In this document: positions 7,045 to 10,874 of the stretch, piece after piece
Position numbering within the stretch: position 1 is the first letter of the stretch
Layout: every line of letters starts with the position of its first letter
NCBI GenBank assembly: GCA_947372225.1
Contig: CANBSV010000089.1
Span: 1-10,874, forward strand
Length of the DNA: 10,874 bases
Source of the DNA: Burkholderiales bacterium
Lineage (GTDB): Bacteria > Pseudomonadota > Gammaproteobacteria > Burkholderiales > Burkholderiaceae_C
Direction: 5' to 3'
Made by a program: the position numbers and the translations under genes
Notes under the pieces: model-generated
Told to the model about the DNA's origin: nothing
What the model saw: the letters and a program-made list of their open reading frames with translations, nothing else
Databases searched by the model: none

Positions 7045-7749
7045 ATGAACATCAAGCCTTTACTCCTCGTCGGTCTTCTCGCATGCACTCAAAGTGCGTG
7101 GGCTGGTCGTCCGCTGGGCTCCGAAGACGCTGGCGTGGCCGACTTCGGCAACTGCCAGATCGAATCCTGGACCGAGCACGCAGGGCGTGAGCACGCCTTC
7201 GTCGGCGCTGCCGCTTGCGGCATCCTGCCGGGGCTGGAACTGGACGTGGACTACACCCGCCCGCACCCCCGCCCGGAAGTGCGTGGCGAAAGCGGTCTGG
7301 CCTTCAAGTGGGTGCCCGAGTCGTTGAAATTCAAGACCTCGGCCGGCGATTTGAACTTCGGGCTGAAGGTTTCGCAGTCATTCGTCCATCCCGTGGACCA
7401 CCACTGGCGCGGCGCCGAAACGTCGGGGCTGATCCTGGCGACTCTGGCGCCCAGCGATCAGTGGGCGCTGCACGCCAACGTGGGCGCCGTGCGCGATCGT
7501 GAAAGTCACGACAGCGCCGGCCTGCTGAACCTGGCGGCGGTGTGGGCACCGCAAGAACATTTCCTGTTGTTTGCCGAAGTGCAGACCAACACCCGCAGCG
7601 AGACGTTTGGCGGCACCGTGAAGTCGGTGGGCGGTCGCTGGTGGGTGATCCCCCAGGTGTTGGGCCTCGATCTGACGGCCAGCCGTCAATCCGGCTCCGG
7701 AAGCACCTTGTGGACCATCGGCTTCGGCTGGTACGGCATTTCCCTTTGA
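7045..7749 (+). CDS. Predicted outer-membrane beta-barrel protein of unknown function
   Basis: I do not recognise a named family. The 234-residue product starts with a clear signal peptide (MNIKPLLLVGLLACTQSAWA, cleavage before GRPL). The mature part opens with RPLGSEDAGV and a short Cys-containing segment (GNCQIESW), with a second Cys near residue 56 that could pair with it. The rest alternates polar and hydrophobic residues in strand-length runs separated by short turns, and it ends in an aromatic-rich strand (WTIGFGWYGISL), as in small outer-membrane barrels, although the last residue is Leu rather than Phe. The ATG at 7045 is chosen because the signal peptide begins there. A GTG at 7036 is better spaced from AGGA (5 nt) and would add only three residues. 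The GTG at 6955 lies before the repeats and is unlikely. The chemoreceptor gene follows after 21 bp, so the two are probably co-transcribed. Confidence 0.75.
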   Translation: MNIKPLLLVGLLACTQSAWAGRPLGSEDAGVADFGNCQIESWTEHAGREHAFVGAAACGILPGLELDVDYTRPHPRPEVRGESGLAFKWVPESLKFKTSAGDLNFGLKVSQSFVHPVDHHWRGAETSGLILATLAPSDQWALHANVGAVRDRESHDSAGLLNLAAVWAPQEHFLLFAEVQTNTRSETFGGTVKSVGGRWWVIPQVLGLDLTASRQSGSGSTLWTIGFGWYGISL

Positions 7750-7760
7750 AGTATTGAAAC

Positions 7761-7764
7761 GGAG
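7761..7764 (+). promoter_or_regulatory. Ribosome binding site for chemoreceptor gene
   Basis: GGAG lies 6 nt before the ATG at 7771, within the 21-bp gap after the beta-barrel gene. It fixes the chemoreceptor start and supports translation from the same message as the barrel gene. Confidence 0.7.
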
Positions 7765-7770
7765 TACCCC

Positions 7771-9333
7771 ATGAAACTGCGCACGCAAATCTTGGCTTTG
7801 GGCCTGTCAGGGGCGCTGCTTGCAGGCCTGACCGGCGGCATCGGGGTCCTCACCTCCTCTCGACTGGGAGTCTCCCTGTCGGATGTGGTGGAAGGCAGCC
7901 ATGCGCTGCAAACCAGCCAGGACGGCGACATGATGCATGACGCCTTGCGCGGCGACGCCCAACTGGCGCTGCTGGGGGCATTCGAGGGAGATGGCGATCG
8001 CATCGCCGAGGCCCAGTCCGGCATGAAGGAGCACGCCGAGCGGATCAATGCGGTGCTGAACACCCTCGATGGCATGCCTGTGTCGGCGGCCACCAAGGAG
8101 TCTCTGGCCACGGTACGACCGCTCGTTCGCAAGTACATCGAGTCGGTGGCCACCGTGGTGAATGCCTCGGCGACCGACCCCGCTGCGGCCAAGGCGGCGA
8201 TGCCGGCGTTGCAGACGGTGTTCACCGAACTGGAGGGGAAGCTGGCCGCGCTGTCGGCCACCATCGAGAAAAACAGTGAGGCAGTTGATGCTGCCGCCAG
8301 CGGCCGCGTCAATGAGTCGCTCGTGTCGATCAGTGCTGCGCTGGCGTTTGCGGTGGTCGCGATGAGCGTGGCCGCGCTGATGCTGGCGCGCAGTTTGGCG
8401 CGTCCCATGGATCACGCCGTGAGCGTGGCCGACAGCCTGGCGCAAGGCGACCTCACCGCGGCCATCCACCCGGCAGGCAACGAGGAGTCTGTGCATTTGC
8501 TGCAGGCACTGTCGCGCATGCAGGCCAACGTTGCGAATATCGTGCGGGAAGTGAAGTCCAACGCCGACGAGGTGGCCAGCGCCAGCGCGCAGATTGCCGG
8601 CGGCAACCAGGACCTGTCCAACCGCACCGAGGAGCAGGCCAGCGCGCTGCAGCAAACCGCTGCCACGATGGACCAACTGGGTTCGACCGTGCGCAACAAC
8701 GCCGACCATGCCCGTCAGGCCAACCAGCTCGCGCTGGGGGCATCGTCCGTGGCCATCAAGGGCGGTCAGGTCATGAGCCAGGTGGTCGAGACCATGACCG
8801 GCATCAACGACAGCTCGAAGAAGATCGCCGACATCATCAGCGTGATCGACGGCATCGCCTTCCAGACCAACATCCTCGCGCTCAACGCCGCTGTGGAAGC
8901 CGCCCGTGCCGGTGAACAAGGCCGGGGCTTTGCGGTGGTGGCTTCCGAAGTGCGCAACCTGGCGCATCGCAGCGCCGAGGCCGCCCGCGAGGTCAAGAGC
9001 CTCGTCAACGCCAGCGTAGAGCGGGTGGAGCAGGGCACCTCGCTGGTCGGCCAGGCCGGTCACACCATGGACGAAATCGTCTCGGCCATCAAGCGCGTCA
9101 CGGACATCGTCGCCGAGATCAGCGCGGCCAGCGCCGAGCAGAGCACCGGCATCGACCAGGTCGGCAAGGCGGTGTCTCAGATGGACCAGTCCACCCAGCG
9201 CAACACGGCCCTCATCGAAGAAAGCGCGGCCGCGTCCGAAACCCTCAGCCAGCAGGCACGTCAGCTGGTGCAGGCGGTGGCTGCCTTCAAGACCAGCGTT
9301 GGGGCTGGCAGCGCGGCGCTCGCGCTCGCCTGA
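7771..9333 (+). CDS. Methyl-accepting chemotaxis protein
   Basis: This is a transmembrane chemoreceptor of 520 residues that would signal through CheW/CheA to the flagellar motor. TM1 is at about 7-28 and TM2 at about 185-207. Between them is a largely helical, Ala/Glu-rich periplasmic domain of about 155 residues, the size of a four-helix-bundle sensor. A HAMP domain follows (about 208-260), then the long coiled-coil signalling domain with the hallmark tip IDGIAFQTNILALNAAVEAA and GEQGRGFAVVASEVRNLA from residue 359. Glu- and Gln-rich heptads on both sides of the tip (such as EEQASALQQTAATM and SAEQSTGIDQV) are likely methylation regions. There is no C-terminal NWETF-type pentapeptide for CheR/CheB docking; the protein ends in a short Ala-rich tail. 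The ligand cannot be read from sequence. It sits 21 bp after the barrel gene and converges with the kinase gene. Confidence 0.95.
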   Translation: MKLRTQILALGLSGALLAGLTGGIGVLTSSRLGVSLSDVVEGSHALQTSQDGDMMHDALRGDAQLALLGAFEGDGDRIAEAQSGMKEHAERINAVLNTLDGMPVSAATKESLATVRPLVRKYIESVATVVNASATDPAAAKAAMPALQTVFTELEGKLAALSATIEKNSEAVDAAASGRVNESLVSISAALAFAVVAMSVAALMLARSLARPMDHAVSVADSLAQGDLTAAIHPAGNEESVHLLQALSRMQANVANIVREVKSNADEVASASAQIAGGNQDLSNRTEEQASALQQTAATMDQLGSTVRNNADHARQANQLALGASSVAIKGGQVMSQVVETMTGINDSSKKIADIISVIDGIAFQTNILALNAAVEAARAGEQGRGFAVVASEVRNLAHRSAEAAREVKSLVNASVERVEQGTSLVGQAGHTMDEIVSAIKRVTDIVAEISAASAEQSTGIDQVGKAVSQMDQSTQRNTALIEESAAASETLSQQARQLVQAVAAFKTSVGAGSAALALA

Positions 9334-9340
9334 GGCACGC

Positions 9341-9363
9341 GGCGGGCAGTTCAGTAGCCCGTC
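9341..9363. terminator. GC-rich hairpin at convergent gene junction
   Basis: GGCGGGC (9341-9347) can pair with GCCCGTC (9357-9363), with one G-U pair and a 9-nt loop. It spans the 17-bp gap between the chemoreceptor stop and the kinase stop and includes the last kinase codons. There is no T-run on either strand, so a classic intrinsic terminator is not supported. It could still act as a pause or end-protection structure for both messages. Confidence 0.3.
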
Positions 9364-10874
9364 ATGAACGCGGATTCGGCGCTGTCGTCCTGACGCTCGC
9401 CGGAACGGGCCCCGCGCCCCGGCACGACGATGTGAAACGCCGTGCCGCGCCCAATCAGGTTCTCGGCGTGGATGGTGCCGCCATGCGCGTCGATGATCTT
9501 GCGGCAGATCGCCAGACCGAGCCCCGTGCCGCCTGATCCGTCCTTGGTCTGACTGGACTGCACGAACGCATCGAAGACCTTGTCCAGTTCGGCCTCGGGG
9601 ATGCCAGGGCCTTCGTCGCTCACGACCACACGCAGCTCGCCACTATCCGTCCGGTCGCCCACGATGTCGATGCGGCTGTGCAGCGGGCTGAACTTGATCG
9701 CGTTGGCGAGCACGTTGCGCACCACCTGCTGATAGCGCGGCGGGTCGACCTTGGTCAGCATCGGCTGCTCGGGCATGTTCACGATGAGCAGCAGTTCCTT
9801 GGACCGGATCAGCGGATCAATCTCCCGCACGACCTCGCGGATCAACACCCGCAGATCGGTGCGTTCGACATGGATTGCGCCGGCGGTGCTGTCGATCTTC
9901 GAGACATCGAGCAGGTCATTGACCAGGCTGAGCATGCGTTCGCCGGCGTGATGGATCTCGCCGAACATGGACTGCAGACGTTCGTGATCGCGCGAGCGGT
10001 TCAGCCCGAGCTCTGAAAAACCGATGATCGACTGAAGCGGGGTGCGCAGTTCGTGGCTGATGTTGGCGATGAACTCGGTCTTGGCGCGGGAGGTTTCTTC
10101 GGCGGCGTCGCGTGCCTCGCGGGTGGCGCGTTCGGCATCGCGAAACTCCGAGATGTCCATGAACACGCACAGGATGCCCGAAGCCCGGCCATCGGTGCCG
10201 TAGAGCAGCACCTTGTCGACCATCACCTCGCGCAGCGAGCCGTCACGATGCGTCACGCTGGATTCGTGGCGCAAGCGCGGCTGCGCGCGCAAGCGCTTGC
10301 GATCGTCGGCGTCATGCAGCCGACGTGTGGGCGGCTGATCTGCCGCAGCCGATGGGCGGTAGGCGTTGTCGCTGACTTGTTGCCCGGTGAAGTCCTCCCA
10401 CGCCTTGTTCACGATCACGAACTGGCCGTCGAGCGTGATCACCGACTGCGGCAGCGGGCTGGTTTCCATCACCAGCTGCGTGAACGCCAGTTGAGCCTGC
10501 AGCCGCTGTTCGGCCGCGACCTGATCGGTCACGTCGATGGCGCTGCAGGCAAAGCCGCGGACGCTGCCCTCGTGATGCAGGGGAATGACCGACACGTCGA
10601 ACGTGCGTGCGGTGCCCATCGAGCCCGTGAGCGAGGCTTGCGTGCGTCGTGGGGCAATGCCCGCACTGCGGGTGAACAGCGACCAGACCCGGTCGCGGTC
10701 GGTGTCGTGCACGAGCTCCCACAGACGCTGCCCCAGGGCGCTGCCCACGCTGGTTCCCATCACCGGCAACCAGTGCTGATTGACGAAGGTGATCGTGCCG
10801 TTGGCATCGGTGCGAAAGATCAGCTGCGGCAGGCTCATGACGGTGCCGCTGAGCTCGCGCTCGCGAACAGCCGC
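9351..10874 (-). CDS. PAS-PAS sensor histidine kinase, N-terminus outside window
   Basis: This is a sensor kinase read on the minus strand. The frame is still open at the right edge: 12 codons (AAVRERELSGTV) precede the Met at 10838 and read into the first PAS domain, so that Met is probably internal and the gene begins outside. Numbering from it, PAS1 covers about 1-108, PAS2 about 118-235 (with the companion PAC-like MDISEF ending), and a short coiled coil follows. HisKA carries His262 in ISHELRTPLQS. The ATPase domain has Asn375 and Asn379, DEGPG at 408-412 and GTGLGLAI at 437-444. It ends with a short hydrophilic tail and has no receiver domain, so a separate response regulator or phosphorelay partner must exist elsewhere. 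No membrane segment is seen in the visible part. It converges on the chemoreceptor gene with a 17-bp gap. The signal is unknown. Confidence 0.9.
   Translation of the reverse strand, partial: AAVRERELSGTVMSLPQLIFRTDANGTITFVNQHWLPVMGTSVGSALGQRLWELVHDTDRDRVWSLFTRSAGIAPRRTQASLTGSMGTARTFDVSVIPLHHEGSVRGFACSAIDVTDQVAAEQRLQAQLAFTQLVMETSPLPQSVITLDGQFVIVNKAWEDFTGQQVSDNAYRPSAAADQPPTRRLHDADDRKRLRAQPRLRHESSVTHRDGSLREVMVDKVLLYGTDGRASGILCVFMDISEFRDAERATREARDAAEETSRAKTEFIANISHELRTPLQSIIGFSELGLNRSRDHERLQSMFGEIHHAGERMLSLVNDLLDVSKIDSTAGAIHVERTDLRVLIREVVREIDPLIRSKELLLIVNMPEQPMLTKVDPPRYQQVVRNVLANAIKFSPLHSRIDIVGDRTDSGELRVVVSDEGPGIPEAELDKVFDAFVQSSQTKDGSGGTGLGLAICRKIIDAHGGTIHAENLIGRGTAFHIVVPGRGARSGERQDDSAESAFMTGY

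Overview
The window is high-GC, densely packed DNA with codon use, gene families and layout typical of a betaproteobacterium, most likely in the Burkholderiales. That placement is an inference from family resemblance, because there is no rRNA or other phylogenetic marker here. Eight protein genes fill almost the whole window: seven on the + strand and one on the - strand at the right edge. The first and last are cut by the window ends. I see no tRNA, rRNA, CRISPR array, insertion sequence or phage gene.

Positions 1-3181 look like one operon. It runs: a periplasmic diheme cytochrome c (DHC family, 5' end outside the window), a membrane cytochrome b561, an OmpR-type response regulator and a QseC-like sensor kinase. 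The first two genes overlap by 29 bp and the last two share an ATGA stop/start. Electrons probably pass between the quinone pool, cytochrome b561 and DHC, with the two-component pair controlling or sensing this branch. In other bacteria this set usually includes a DUF1924/sphaeroides-heme-protein gene, which would lie just left of the window. A stand-alone patatin-like lipid acyl hydrolase with a DUF3734-type C-terminus follows (3258-4367).

The right part is about signalling. After a 197-bp gap comes a MASE1-PAS-GGDEF-EAL protein (4565-6952) in which the diguanylate cyclase, I-site and phosphodiesterase motifs all look intact. The 92-bp gap after it carries two copies of a 22-bp imperfect direct repeat, 32 bp apart, each with a dyad core. 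They sit just upstream of a small predicted outer-membrane beta-barrel protein (7045-7749) that is followed after 21 bp by a methyl-accepting chemotaxis protein (7771-9333). A convergent PAS-PAS histidine kinase (9351 to beyond 10874, - strand) ends 17 bp from the chemoreceptor, with a GC-rich hairpin at the junction.

None of the genes is novel by family. The least explained items are the barrel/chemoreceptor pair with its repeat-bearing leader, and the coupling of the cytochrome pair to a QseBC-like regulatory pair.
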